Origin: Pectobacterium betavasculorum
GTDB taxonomy: Bacteria > Pseudomonadota > Gammaproteobacteria > Enterobacterales > Enterobacteriaceae
Reading direction: 5' to 3'
Assembly: GCF_000749845.1 (NCBI RefSeq)
Contig: NZ_JQHM01000013.1
Span: forward strand, 1 to 64,000
Length of the DNA: 64,000 nucleotides
Positions 1-7,906 of this stretch are shown here, piece by piece. How positions within the stretch are numbered: the stretch's first letter is position 1; each line of letters begins with the position of its first letter. The notes beneath the pieces are model-generated. The model saw only the letters and a list, made by a program, of their open reading frames with translations, ran no database searches and had not been told where the DNA came from. Both the position numbers and the translations under genes were made by a program.

Positions 1-89
1 ACCCGGAACGCTGGTCAGGAAAGACAAGAAACTGGCAACCGGAAGGTCCGGTTACGCTGAATCCGGAACGGGAAAAACAGGCGGCGTAA
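1..89 (+). pseudogene. 3' end of an IS3-family-like transposase (partial)
   Basis: The third forward frame is open from the window edge to a TAA at 87-89 and encodes about 28 residues beginning PERWSGKTRNW and ending in NPEREKQAA. A tail with RPERWSG..RNWQP....LNPE is typical of the C-terminus of many IS3-family OrfB (DDE integrase-type) transposases. Only the tail is inside the window, so whether the upstream gene is intact cannot be judged. The sequence after the stop (about 101-118) could be the terminal inverted repeat of the element. Confidence 0.55.
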
Positions 90-112
90 ATTAGCTAAGG
101 GTGCCAACTATC

Positions 113-141
113 TTGACACTTACCGGGCCAGCGTGTACTCT
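113..141 (+). promoter_or_regulatory. Probable adhP promoter, possibly hybrid with an IS end
   Basis: A perfect TTGACA (113-118) lies exactly 17 bp from TACTCT (136-141), in front of adhP. The TTGACA is at the edge of the segment following the transposase remnant (gtgccaactatcttgaca, 101-118). If that segment is the IS terminal repeat, the element supplies an outward-facing -35 box. The promoter match is seen directly; the hybrid origin is inferred. Confidence 0.5.
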
Positions 142-199
142 TTTATAGGTAGAACCTAAATACATTATTCCCACAACACATTCAGTAAAAGGAAGACTA

Positions 200-1210
200 A
201 TGAAAGCAGCCATCGTTACGAAGGATCATTCCGTTGAGATTCAAGAGAAAAAACTGCGCCCTCTCCAGCACGGTGAAGCTCTGCTAAAAATGGAATGCTG
301 TGGCGTGTGCCACACCGACCTGCACGTCAAAGACGGTGATTTTGGCGATGTTACCGGCATCACCCTCGGCCATGAAGGTGTCGGGATCGTTAAAGAAGTG
401 GGTCCAGGTGTGACATCGCTAAAACCCGGCGATCGCGCCAGCGTAGCCTGGTTCTATCAAGGCTGTGGCCACTGCGAATATTGTAATAGCGGTAACGAAA
501 CCCTGTGCCGTGCGGTGAAAAACGCAGGCTATTCTGTCGATGGGGGCATGGCCGAAGAGTGCATCGTTGTTGCCGATTACGCGGTAAAAGTGCCGGACGG
601 TCTCGATTCTGCCGCGGCCAGCAGCATTACCTGCGCTGGCGTGACGACGTACAAAGCGGTGAAAGTCTCGCAAATCAAGCCGGGTCAGTGGATCGCCATT
701 TATGGCCTGGGCGGATTGGGCAATCTGGCACTGCAATATGCCAAAAATGTCTTTAATGCAAAAGTCATCGCAATTGATGTGAACGACGCACAGTTGGCCT
801 TTGCCAAAGAAGTGGGTGCAGATCTGGTCATCAATCCTGCCAAAGAAGATGCCGCCAAGATCATTCAGGAAAAAACCGGTGGCGCGCATGCAGCCGTGGT
901 CACCGCCGTTGCCCGTGCGGCATTTAACTCCGCCGTGGATTCTGTTCGCGCAGGTGGACGCATTGTTGCCGTCGGCCTACCTCCGGAATCAATGGATCTG
1001 AATATTCCGCGTCTGGTGCTGGATGGTATTCAGGTATTGGGTTCGCTGGTCGGCACACGTGAAGATCTGAAGGAAGCATTCCAGTTTGCGGCCGAAGGAA
1101 AAGTAAAACCGAAAGTCACCCGCCGTCCGCTAAAAGATATCAACGCTATTTTCGCTGAAATGAAAGGCGGGAAAATCACAGGCCGCATGGTCATCGACCT
1201 GTCAATGTAA
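200..1210 (+). CDS. adhP: Zinc-dependent alcohol dehydrogenase AdhP
   Basis: A 336-residue medium-chain alcohol dehydrogenase that interconverts primary alcohols and aldehydes with NAD(H) in the cytoplasm. Catalytic zinc ligands are visible as Cys37 (CGVCHTD), His58 (GHEG) and Cys145, and structural zinc ligands as Cys89, Cys92, Cys95 and Cys103. The NAD-binding Rossmann loop GLGGLG is at 169-174. Length and motifs match the propanol-preferring AdhP of enterobacteria. The ATG follows AAAGGAAGACTA, a good ribosome-binding site. It is monocistronic, ending in a strong hairpin. Its promoter may derive from an adjacent IS end. Confidence 0.95.
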   Translation: MKAAIVTKDHSVEIQEKKLRPLQHGEALLKMECCGVCHTDLHVKDGDFGDVTGITLGHEGVGIVKEVGPGVTSLKPGDRASVAWFYQGCGHCEYCNSGNETLCRAVKNAGYSVDGGMAEECIVVADYAVKVPDGLDSAAASSITCAGVTTYKAVKVSQIKPGQWIAIYGLGGLGNLALQYAKNVFNAKVIAIDVNDAQLAFAKEVGADLVINPAKEDAAKIIQEKTGGAHAAVVTAVARAAFNSAVDSVRAGGRIVAVGLPPESMDLNIPRLVLDGIQVLGSLVGTREDLKEAFQFAAEGKVKPKVTRRPLKDINAIFAEMKGGKITGRMVIDLSM

Positions 1211-1231
1211 ATAGTGGTTTTTATATGAAAG

Positions 1232-1263
1232 AGCCACCTCCAGAACAGGAGAGGTGGCTTTAT
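1232..1263 (+). terminator. Rho-independent terminator of adhP
   Basis: A perfect 9-bp stem (agccacctc / gaggtggct, 1232-1240 and 1251-1259) with a 10-nt loop is followed by a T-rich tract. It lies 22 bp after the adhP stop. Confidence 0.8.
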
Positions 1264-1453
1264 TCGAGTTAGGCCGGTAACTGCGTCTCCTTAAGGCTTG
1301 CGGCTCAGAATCATAAAAGCGACTCTTTTCCACAGTAGCCATTACATCGTGAGTGAGTCGTTGAACCGCAGCGCGACAGCACACCGCTACAAATTTTCCA
1401 TTTTTTTCACCAGCATGCATCGCGCCTCGCGGCAAAACCTATTGATGTAGCGA

Positions 1454-2302
1454 CTATTTCAGCACCAGCATGATGATCCCCACGCCCACCAGCACCAGAC
1501 AAAATGCGCCACGTAGATAAGCGACTGGCAGTTTATGGGCAACCGCAACGCCCCAGGACACGCTGACAATGCCCCCCAACGCCAGCGGTAAACCGATACT
1601 CCAGTCAACGTTGCCCGCCTGCGAGTAGGAAAGCAGCGCCGCCAGTGCGCCCGGTACCACCAGCAGCAATGCCATACCCTGCGCTTGCGTTTGCGCAAAG
1701 GCAAACAGCGTAACCAACGCTGGCACCACAACCAGACCGCCGCCGACGGTAAAAATACCGGACATAAACCCACTCGCTACGCCGAGCAGCGGCAGATACT
1801 TGGTCGACAGTACAATCTCCGACGTTTGACTGCGCTTTTTGTTATACCACTGCCACATATAGTACGCCGCCAGCACCAGTAGGAAAGTAGCAAAAGCGCG
1901 CTGAAGATTGTGAACATCAATCGATGAAGCGATATAAGCGGCGAGGTAGGCAGACCCCGTAGCAAAAGCACACATAGTCAACGCCACCCGCGTATCAATA
2001 CGGTTACGCTGACGATAGCGTAGAAAACCAATCAGCACGTTGGGCGTTATCATCACCAACGCCGTCCCCTGAGCCATATGCTGATCCATACCAAAGAGCA
2101 CTCCCAGAATCGGAATCGCGATAATCCCCCCGCCAATTCCCAACATTCCACCGCAAAAACCCAGCCCAACCCCCAAAAGCAAACACAACAAAATATCGCT
2201 GAACATCATTAAGCTAAACATAACGTGACCAAATAACCCATAAGGCAAAAATAGAGAGAGAACAACACCATCCCAGGTGCAGAGACGCATTTTGATAATC
2301 AC
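1454..2302 (-). CDS. Sulfite exporter TauE/SafE family membrane protein
   Basis: A hydrophobic integral membrane protein of up to 282 residues with the duplicated TauE/SafE layout: a glycine-rich first half (GFCGGMLGIGGGIIAIPIL) and a second half with the matching GFMSGIFTVGGGLVVVPAL. The family exports sulfite or other small organosulfur anions across the inner membrane; the substrate cannot be told from sequence. The first 27 residues fit the family poorly and the true start may be the ATG at 2221 or 2209. It is divergent from the LysR-type gene at 2449, a usual arrangement for a regulator and its target. Confidence 0.85.
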   Translation of the reverse strand: MIIKMRLCTWDGVVLSLFLPYGLFGHVMFSLMMFSDILLCLLLGVGLGFCGGMLGIGGGIIAIPILGVLFGMDQHMAQGTALVMITPNVLIGFLRYRQRNRIDTRVALTMCAFATGSAYLAAYIASSIDVHNLQRAFATFLLVLAAYYMWQWYNKKRSQTSEIVLSTKYLPLLGVASGFMSGIFTVGGGLVVVPALVTLFAFAQTQAQGMALLLVVPGALAALLSYSQAGNVDWSIGLPLALGGIVSVSWGVAVAHKLPVAYLRGAFCLVLVGVGIIMLVLK

Positions 2303-2448
2303 TGAATCGTCAATGACCCTTTCCTGTCAGGAAAACCTCCAGTCGAGTTAACTTACAGCGTGACATAAGACATATGACAACATGCTGCGCAGAATCAAAC
2401 TGCCAGCTATTGTGCTGTTTTCCAGCCGACTGAGGACTCTCGCTAACC

Positions 2449-3156
2449 ATGACTAATCCTGCGCATTTTTACCTCCAGTCGCTCCGCGTCTTTTTGCAGG
2501 TTGCTCAGACGGGCAGCCTGACCAAAGCCGCAGAAAAATTTCACATCACGCTTTCAGCTCTGAGCAAACGTATCGCCGAACTGGAGCGAACCGTGGACTG
2601 CGCGCTGTTCATTCTGACGCGACCGCTCATTCGAATTAACCTGGAGGAAAAGCTCAGCAAAACGGTGGTAACAGCGCTGGCGATGGGTGAAGCCGATATT
2701 GGGATTTTTGCGGACAATGTCAGCTCGCAAGGGGTCGAGAAGACTCCTTACCGTAAGGACAAACTTGTCATACTCGTTTCGCCCCAGCACCCACTTTACG
2801 CACGGTCAGACGTGAGCTTTAACGACACATTAGGCTACGATTACGTTGGCCTCAATAGCGGTAGCGCTTTGCTGAAACAGTTGAAAGACGCCTCGGATGA
2901 ACTGGGAAGAGTGCTGCGTCTGCGCGTGCAGCTCAGTAGCTTTGACAGGATTTGCCGCATGATAGAAGCGGGGTTAGGCATCAGCGTTTTGCCGCAGGGC
3001 GCGATTCGCCCGGAAGTGCTTAACTCCGGGTTACGTGCCATCAACCTCACCGACGAGTGGGCTTCACGTCAGCTCTGGCTGGGCGTGAAATCCGCCGCAA
3101 CCCTGCAACCTGAAGTGACCAATCTGCTGACGCATCTGCGGCAATGCGGAGCGTAA
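2449..3156 (+). CDS. LysR-family regulator with an internal in-frame deletion
   Basis: The N-terminal winged HTH is clear (VAQTGSLTKAAEKFHITLSA, then SKRIAELER) and the C-terminal part matches the LysR effector domain (GEADIGIFADNV, GLGISVLPQGAI). The protein is only 235 residues against about 300 for the family. The text jumps from the HTH end (CALFILTRP) straight to the middle of the effector domain (IRINLEEKLS), so some 60-65 codons that form the linker helix and first beta strand are missing around 2611-2632. The reading frame is kept. The product may still bind DNA but is unlikely to sense a ligand normally. Its probable target is the divergent TauE-like exporter. Confidence 0.8.
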   Translation: MTNPAHFYLQSLRVFLQVAQTGSLTKAAEKFHITLSALSKRIAELERTVDCALFILTRPLIRINLEEKLSKTVVTALAMGEADIGIFADNVSSQGVEKTPYRKDKLVILVSPQHPLYARSDVSFNDTLGYDYVGLNSGSALLKQLKDASDELGRVLRLRVQLSSFDRICRMIEAGLGISVLPQGAIRPEVLNSGLRAINLTDEWASRQLWLGVKSAATLQPEVTNLLTHLRQCGA

Positions 3157-3171
3157 GGCGAAAACCTACTT

Positions 3172-3945
3172 TCAGCTTTCTTCGCTACCCGTTTTTTCAT
3201 AGCCGAGGCGGCCAATAAAGGGCAAACGCAGCGCGGGAGGATTTATATCCACGCCCATATTCAGCCCCAGAATATTGGCTTCAATGCCCTCTTCAACGCC
3301 CATCGTGATACCCAACACGCCCAAGAGTGAAATCTGCACGCCGCTCCCCGATGGCGACAGCCCAACCGGTCGCGTTATCGGGCGATAATCTTTACCAATC
3401 GCATTGGCGGGCATATCCAGCTTGAGCGCGGGCACTTCGCGACCAATGTGTGCCAGAAACGTATTGCTATTCGGCCCCGGCCAGGCGTGGTAGGTATTCG
3501 GCCACGGATAGCTTTTAATGGCGGCCTCAATCTGCGGGATCATGGCTTCTGCCTTGTCGCCACGGTGTTCTACCAATAGTTTCGGTTTCGCACCGTACCA
3601 ATACGCATCGGCCATCGAGCGGTTCAGACGGACGACGTTGTCGCTTCCCCAACTAACAACCTCGTAGCGGCGATATTGGGTTTCCCCTGCTTTCTTGAAG
3701 ATGATCCACGGATGCACGGCGACCAGCCCGCGCCAACCGTAAGTCGGCGCAGCATAAACCTGCACGATAGCCGTTTGGCGGAATTGCACAGGGTTCGGTG
3801 CTAGCCCGGAAGAATCGCGCCTGGCAGACCACCAGCTTTGCCCACTAAATGTCTCGCCGTTGCGCGTCGACTGTGCCCAGCTTTGCCAAAAAGACAGCAA
3901 CAGCACACAAATAAACCCAATCCCCAAGAATTTGAGGTACGTCAT
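3172..3945 (-). CDS. DUF3750 domain-containing protein
   Basis: A 257-residue protein with one N-terminal membrane anchor or signal segment (residues about 4-23) and a body matching DUF3750, with the features VYAAPTYGWRG, HPWIIFK, WPGPNSNTFLAHIGR and the C-terminal GVLGITMGVEEGIEANILGL. The function of the family is unknown; it is probably periplasmic or inner-membrane attached. The gene converges on the LysR-type gene with a 15-bp gap. I recognise the family but cannot assign a reaction. Confidence 0.8.
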   Translation of the reverse strand: MTYLKFLGIGFICVLLLSFWQSWAQSTRNGETFSGQSWWSARRDSSGLAPNPVQFRQTAIVQVYAAPTYGWRGLVAVHPWIIFKKAGETQYRRYEVVSWGSDNVVRLNRSMADAYWYGAKPKLLVEHRGDKAEAMIPQIEAAIKSYPWPNTYHAWPGPNSNTFLAHIGREVPALKLDMPANAIGKDYRPITRPVGLSPSGSGVQISLLGVLGITMGVEEGIEANILGLNMGVDINPPALRLPFIGRLGYEKTGSEES

Positions 3946-4108
3946 AGGCCAAATAGCTCACTGAAAAGAGATGGAACGGAATCGATGTGCATGCAGGCGA
4001 ACGCCCACAGTGAAAATCGGTCAAAAAATCATTCCATCAGTTTACTGCCAGTTGGCCTTAAGGTTAAAGCGTTCGGCGAAGCCTTGACCTATTTTTACGT
4101 TACGCAGA

Positions 4109-4222
4109 GGCCATAAAGTGCGTTTCTCTGGTATGGATATGCACCGTATTAAAGGAGGACGCATCAGCGAAACCTGGCACTTTGAAAACTTTGATGGATT
4201 AAAAACGGAAGAAACTGTCTGA
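4109..4222 (+). pseudogene. 3' remnant of a SnoaL-like (NTF2-fold) gene
   Basis: This stretch reads as GHKVRFSGMDMHRIKGGRIS followed by ETWHFENFDGL and ends at a TGA at 4220-4222. It matches the C-terminal beta-hairpin of SnoaL-like/ester-cyclase NTF2-fold proteins, where the pattern VRFSGMDMHRI.dGRI.ETWHFEN is typical. The same frame has a stop at 4085-4087, so only about 38 codons of a family normally 130-150 residues long remain. It is a truncated relic, not a functional gene. Confidence 0.6.
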
Positions 4223-4504
4223 CTGGCTATGCCAGCCCCCAGTGACTTAAGTAAGATCAGGTGCTCTCAGGGAGCCCTCATGATTTTTATCAAATGCCGA
4301 AAACTTCATCTCAGAAAGACACGTAATACGGTGTAAAAACCATATCATGGAAATAATATATTCCCGAAAGACAATTATTAAAAAATCAATTAAAGCCATT
4401 ACATTAATTTTAATATTTTTGACGCCATTAATTAATCACTGACTATAATAAATTAGCTGGATTTATTAACGGCACATCTCTGTAAATAAAAATGGTGAAA
4501 TTAA
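4223..4504. other. AT-rich intergenic region upstream of the acylase
   Basis: The stretch becomes strongly AT-rich after 4330, as expected of a promoter region for the gene at 4505. No ORF, repeat or operator could be recognised with confidence. Confidence 0.5.
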
Positions 4505-5635
4505 ATGATAAAAAATAATAAGCGTATTAAGCCTATGATATGTGCATTATCATTGGTCGCATTAACACTAGGCTCAGCGGTTTCGCTCGCCTGTACGCGG
4601 TTCGTTTATAAAGATATCAATAACCCTAATTACCCTATTACCGCCCGTTCAATGGACTGGGCCGACGATACCTACACTAATCTCTGGATTTTCCCACGAG
4701 AATTAAAGCGCTCTGGCGCTGCTGGTCAGTATTCTCTGGAGTGGACATCAAAATACGGCAGTGTTATTGCTTCTGCTTTTGATGGCAACGAGAAAATGGC
4801 GTCCACAACCGATGGGGTTAATGAAAAAGGGTTGGCAGCCAACGTGCTTTGGCTAGCTGAATCTGAATATCCCACAACCAATCCGACAGCAAAAAAACCA
4901 GGGTTAAGTATTGCCGCCTGGGCACAATACGTGTTGGATAATTTTGCTACCGTCGATGAAGCCGTGAAGTCACTACAACAGGAAAAATTTATACTGGTTA
5001 CTAAACAGGTGGAAGGGCAGAAGAGGTTAGCAACGCTGCACCTTTCGTTATCTGATTCGTCTGGCGACAGTGCAATTATTGAATATATCGACGGCAAGCA
5101 AGTCATTCACCATGATCCCGAATATCAGGTGATGACCAATTCCCCAACTTTCGATAAACAGTTGGCGCTTAATGCCTATTGGGATCAGATCGGTGGCAAT
5201 GTGATGCTACCGGGAACGAACCGCGCTGCCGATCGCTTTGTTCGCGCCTCATTCTATGTGAAAAATGTTGCTCCCAATAAACTCATTCCTGGCATAGCAG
5301 AAAAACCAAAAATAGAAAAAGATAAAGCAGACTTAGCCACCGCATTCAGTATCATTCGTAGTGTTTCAGTCCCTTATGGTTATTCCTTACCAGATATGCC
5401 AAATATTGCCTCAACGCGCTGGCGTAGCGTTGTCGACCATAAATCACTGCAATATTTCTTTGAGTCTGCCGTTTCGCCCAATATATTTTGGGTCGATTTG
5501 AAAAAGATCGATTTTGCGCCACGCGGAGGTAACGCTGCAAAACTGGATTTGGGGCCAAACCAAAGTACGATCTATTCCGGCCAGACCTCAGAGCACTTTA
5601 AACCTGCCGAACCTTTTAAATTCGCAGGGCTATAA
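4505..5635 (+). CDS. Linear amide C-N hydrolase (penicillin V acylase / AHL acylase type), secreted
   Basis: A 376-residue Ntn-hydrolase of the choloylglycine hydrolase/penicillin V acylase family. Residues 1-29 form a signal peptide ending LGSAVSLA, and cleavage exposes Cys30 (CTRFVY), the N-terminal nucleophile. ITARSMDW carries the conserved Arg and Asp of the active site, and later motifs (MTNSPTFD, LPGTNRAADRFVR) supply the Asn and Arg regions. It looks very close to the Pectobacterium atrosepticum enzyme, which cleaves penicillin V and has been reported to hydrolyse long-chain acyl-homoserine lactones. A periplasmic role in signal turnover or beta-lactam cleavage is inferred. It appears monocistronic with an AT-rich promoter region. 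Confidence 0.9.
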   Translation: MIKNNKRIKPMICALSLVALTLGSAVSLACTRFVYKDINNPNYPITARSMDWADDTYTNLWIFPRELKRSGAAGQYSLEWTSKYGSVIASAFDGNEKMASTTDGVNEKGLAANVLWLAESEYPTTNPTAKKPGLSIAAWAQYVLDNFATVDEAVKSLQQEKFILVTKQVEGQKRLATLHLSLSDSSGDSAIIEYIDGKQVIHHDPEYQVMTNSPTFDKQLALNAYWDQIGGNVMLPGTNRAADRFVRASFYVKNVAPNKLIPGIAEKPKIEKDKADLATAFSIIRSVSVPYGYSLPDMPNIASTRWRSVVDHKSLQYFFESAVSPNIFWVDLKKIDFAPRGGNAAKLDLGPNQSTIYSGQTSEHFKPAEPFKFAGL

Positions 5636-5657
5636 GTCAGGAAATGACTTCACTGAC

Positions 5658-5683
5658 ATCGTATTAATATTTATTAATACGAT
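5658..5683 (+). terminator. AT-rich perfect hairpin after the acylase gene
   Basis: Perfect 12-bp arms (5658-5669 and 5672-5683) with a 2-nt loop lie 23 bp after the stop of the acylase gene. The composition is AT-rich, so termination is plausible but weak. Confidence 0.45.
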
Positions 5684-5740
5684 AATTTCAAAGTGCCATG
5701 ACCCGTGGCGCTTTCTCGTTATTGTCCCTACTCCCAGCGC

Positions 5741-5956
5741 TCACTTCACGCCTGAATAACGCGGCGGCCAAATCTCTTCCGGCCTTTTCCCCATAGCTTC
5801 GGCAATCAGGCGTTCTCATTTCGGCCAGTGTCTGGTGAGCGCATTCGCCAGCGTAGATGACGCCAGCCCCGCAGCTCTGGAAACCGCCGCCAGCGTCGTC
5901 CCTTTTTTCCGTAATTCCGCGATGATATCCGCCGGGTGCCTGTCAGCGTGATTCAT
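5741..5956 (-). pseudogene. Nlp/Ner-type HTH regulator interrupted by an in-frame stop
   Basis: From ATG at 5956 to TGA at 5741 the frame encodes 71 codons beginning MNHADRHPADIIAELRKKGT with the Nlp/Ner helix-turn-helix. Codon 47 is TGA (5816-5818). The intact homologue at 12181-12426 has GGA (Gly) in the same place (HWPKGERLIAEA), so a single G-to-T change explains the stop. The residues after the stop (ERLIAEAMGKRPEEIWPPRY) are still well conserved, which points to recent inactivation. A sequencing error cannot be excluded. Confidence 0.8.
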
Positions 5957-5961
5957 CCCAT

Positions 5962-6003
5962 TCCAATCCACCTATCAAAATTATTTTTGATAGGTGGATT
6001 GGA
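5962..6003. repeat. Perfect 19-bp inverted repeat in front of the broken Nlp-type gene
   Basis: The arms 5962-5980 and 5985-6003 are perfect reverse complements separated by ttat. The repeat begins 6 bp upstream of the pseudogene start, the position of an operator or of a 5'-leader hairpin. The 230 bp that follow up to the TetR-family gene hold no recognisable gene. Confidence 0.85.
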
Positions 6004-6233
6004 TCGCTTCGTGTGATGAGTAAGGCGCGGACGATGAGCCACATCTTTAAACTGAAGGAACTGCACAGTGGCTTAATGTCTGCCAAGCACATAGGCTCTC
6101 AGGACAGCGGTAACTGAACGCCCAGAATCGGGAGTGGCGCTTGTGCCACAAATAAACTCATTATCGATTACGCTCGAAACTTTCCCTTTTCGTAAAAAAT
6201 TCGTCCTGTAAACAAACCATGACTCCGTATCAC

Positions 6234-6836
6234 TTAGCAAGCACCCAGTTCGGTTTTAAGACAACCAAAATTTTCCTCAAAGTGCTCTACTAGTGGTCTT
6301 TGACACCCTTCAGTAACCCATGCGTCGATCGAAAGCCGCATTGCCCCGACACCAATCATGGCTGCAAGGCGCAAGCCGAATCGGCTGGCAATATCTGGCC
6401 ACAGCTCGCACAGAGCCTCGTAGGCTGCTTGCTCCATCCGCAGGAATTTAGCCTGATTGCCCAATTGGAGCTGTTCAGTCGACTGCACAATTCTGCCAAT
6501 CAATACCGCGACATCCGGGCGCATATTTACCGTCTGAGTAACCAGCGCCGCTTGAATGGTCTCAATTGGCGATGCTGCCACACCCTGCTTCAGTATCTCC
6601 GCATGTAACTCACTCGGCAGCGCATTTTGCCAAGCCAAGATGATTTCTTCCTTAGAGCCGAAGTAGTTAAAGAAGGTTCTTCGGGCGATGCCCGATGCTT
6701 CGGCAATCTCATCGAGCGTCGTGGCTTCATAGCCGTTCTCTGCGAACAACTTCAGGCCTACTTCAGTGATGCGGTGGTACATCTCGCGGCGCTTCTTTTC
6801 GCGAACGCCGTCTTTGCGTTTCAACTCATGTTCCAT
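6234..6836 (-). CDS. TetR/AcrR-family transcriptional repressor
   Basis: A 200-residue TetR-type protein with the N-terminal HTH at residues about 35-60 (TTLDEIAEASGIARRTFFNY, then FGSKEE), preceded by a basic segment. The C-terminal ligand domain (about 80-200) is not diagnostic. It is divergent from the oxidoreductase at 6954, and the intervening DNA has two matched palindromes that look like its operator. The likely role is repression of itself and of the oxidoreductase/aldo-keto reductase pair in response to an unknown, possibly toxic, small molecule. Confidence 0.9.
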   Translation of the reverse strand: MEHELKRKDGVREKKRREMYHRITEVGLKLFAENGYEATTLDEIAEASGIARRTFFNYFGSKEEIILAWQNALPSELHAEILKQGVAASPIETIQAALVTQTVNMRPDVAVLIGRIVQSTEQLQLGNQAKFLRMEQAAYEALCELWPDIASRFGLRLAAMIGVGAMRLSIDAWVTEGCQRPLVEHFEENFGCLKTELGAC

Positions 6837-6869
6837 ACCAAGCTCTCACATATTTTTTTCTTGAAAATT

Positions 6870-6907
6870 TGCACCAAGTGCAATATTTTGTTTTTGCACT
6901 TGGTGCA
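6870..6907. promoter_or_regulatory. Paired palindromic operator between tetR-like gene and oxidoreductase
   Basis: GCACCAAGTGC (6871-6881) and its exact reverse complement GCACTTGGTGC (6896-6906) stand 25 bp centre to centre and extend to 14-bp inverted arms 6870-6883 and 6894-6907. Each copy is itself a GCAC-N3-GTGC palindrome. Paired dyads in a divergent TetR intergenic region are the expected arrangement for its operator. Confidence 0.75.
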
Positions 6908-6953
6908 TAAATATATCACCGATACCTATTTTCCCCAACGTTGGAAATCACAC

Positions 6954-7877
6954 ATGAGAGCCATACGCATTCACAATTTCACAGAAGCACCACGTAGGGA
7001 GGACATCCCCGTACCTGATGTCGGCCAAAATGATGTGCTCGTGCGCGTGGAGGCAACTGCACTCAATCCTCTTGATGCGCTCGTGGCATCGGGGGTGGCT
7101 CGCCAGTTCTTCGACATCACCATGCCTATCACGCTAGGCACAGATTTCGCAGGGACGATTGAGCGTGTTGGTGCAGGAGTTACACAATGGAACGCTGGCG
7201 ACAGAGTAATTGCCTGGGTTGATGCCGGGTCAGGAGGTGGCCTTGCTGATTTTGCGGTTACCCCCGCCCACGCCTGCGTGCAATTACCTGAAAACCTTTC
7301 GGCCACGCAGGGCTGCGCGATTCCGACTGCCGGGATCACCGCATGGCACGCGCTATTTTCCTGCGGCAGATTGAAATCCCACGAGACAGTACTGATCCAT
7401 GCTGCTGCTGGTGGCGTTGGCAGCTTTGCTGTCCAGTTCGCCCGTATGGCAGGCGCACGCGTAATCGCAACTGCGTCTGGCAGTGGTCTTACCCTTGCAC
7501 TAGGGCTGGGAGCTGATGAGGTCGTTGATTATCGTTCACAGGATTTCACTAGACTGGCTGCTGACGTCGATATGGTTCTCGACCTCGTCGGTGGAGAGAC
7601 CCAAAGCCGATCCTACAAAGTCCTCCGCGCGGGTGGGCGCCTCATTTCTACTGTCATGCCACCCGACGAGGAAGAAGCACGAGCACATGGAGTAACAGCC
7701 AGCATCTTCTATGCCAAGCCCTTTGCCGATCGTCTCGGCGATCTCGTCGCAACGATCGCCAGTCGAAATGTAAAGGTGATCATTGACCGTGCAGTTCCCT
7801 TCGATCGCTTTGATGAAGCGTGGGACTACCAGATCTACGGTCATGCACGCGGTAAGATCGTCGTACTTTCACAATAA
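6954..7877 (+). CDS. NADP-dependent MDR oxidoreductase (quinone reductase-like)
   Basis: A 307-residue zinc-independent medium-chain dehydrogenase/reductase. It has the GroES-like N-terminal domain (LGTDFAGTIERVGAGVTQW, GDRVIAW) and a Rossmann domain with HAAAGGVGSFAVQFAR, the AAxGGVG signature of quinone oxidoreductases. It lacks the catalytic zinc ligands of alcohol dehydrogenases. The ATG at 6954 starts MRAIRIHNFTEAP; upstream in-frame codons run through the palindromic operator and are not used. It forms an apparent operon with the aldo/keto reductase 29 bp downstream, under the divergent TetR-type repressor. The substrate is unknown; electrophile or quinone detoxification is likely. Confidence 0.88.
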   Translation: MRAIRIHNFTEAPRREDIPVPDVGQNDVLVRVEATALNPLDALVASGVARQFFDITMPITLGTDFAGTIERVGAGVTQWNAGDRVIAWVDAGSGGGLADFAVTPAHACVQLPENLSATQGCAIPTAGITAWHALFSCGRLKSHETVLIHAAAGGVGSFAVQFARMAGARVIATASGSGLTLALGLGADEVVDYRSQDFTRLAADVDMVLDLVGGETQSRSYKVLRAGGRLISTVMPPDEEEARAHGVTASIFYAKPFADRLGDLVATIASRNVKVIIDRAVPFDRFDEAWDYQIYGHARGKIVVLSQ

Positions 7878-7906
7878 ACCTCAACAACCCACATTAGGAT
7901 AATTTC

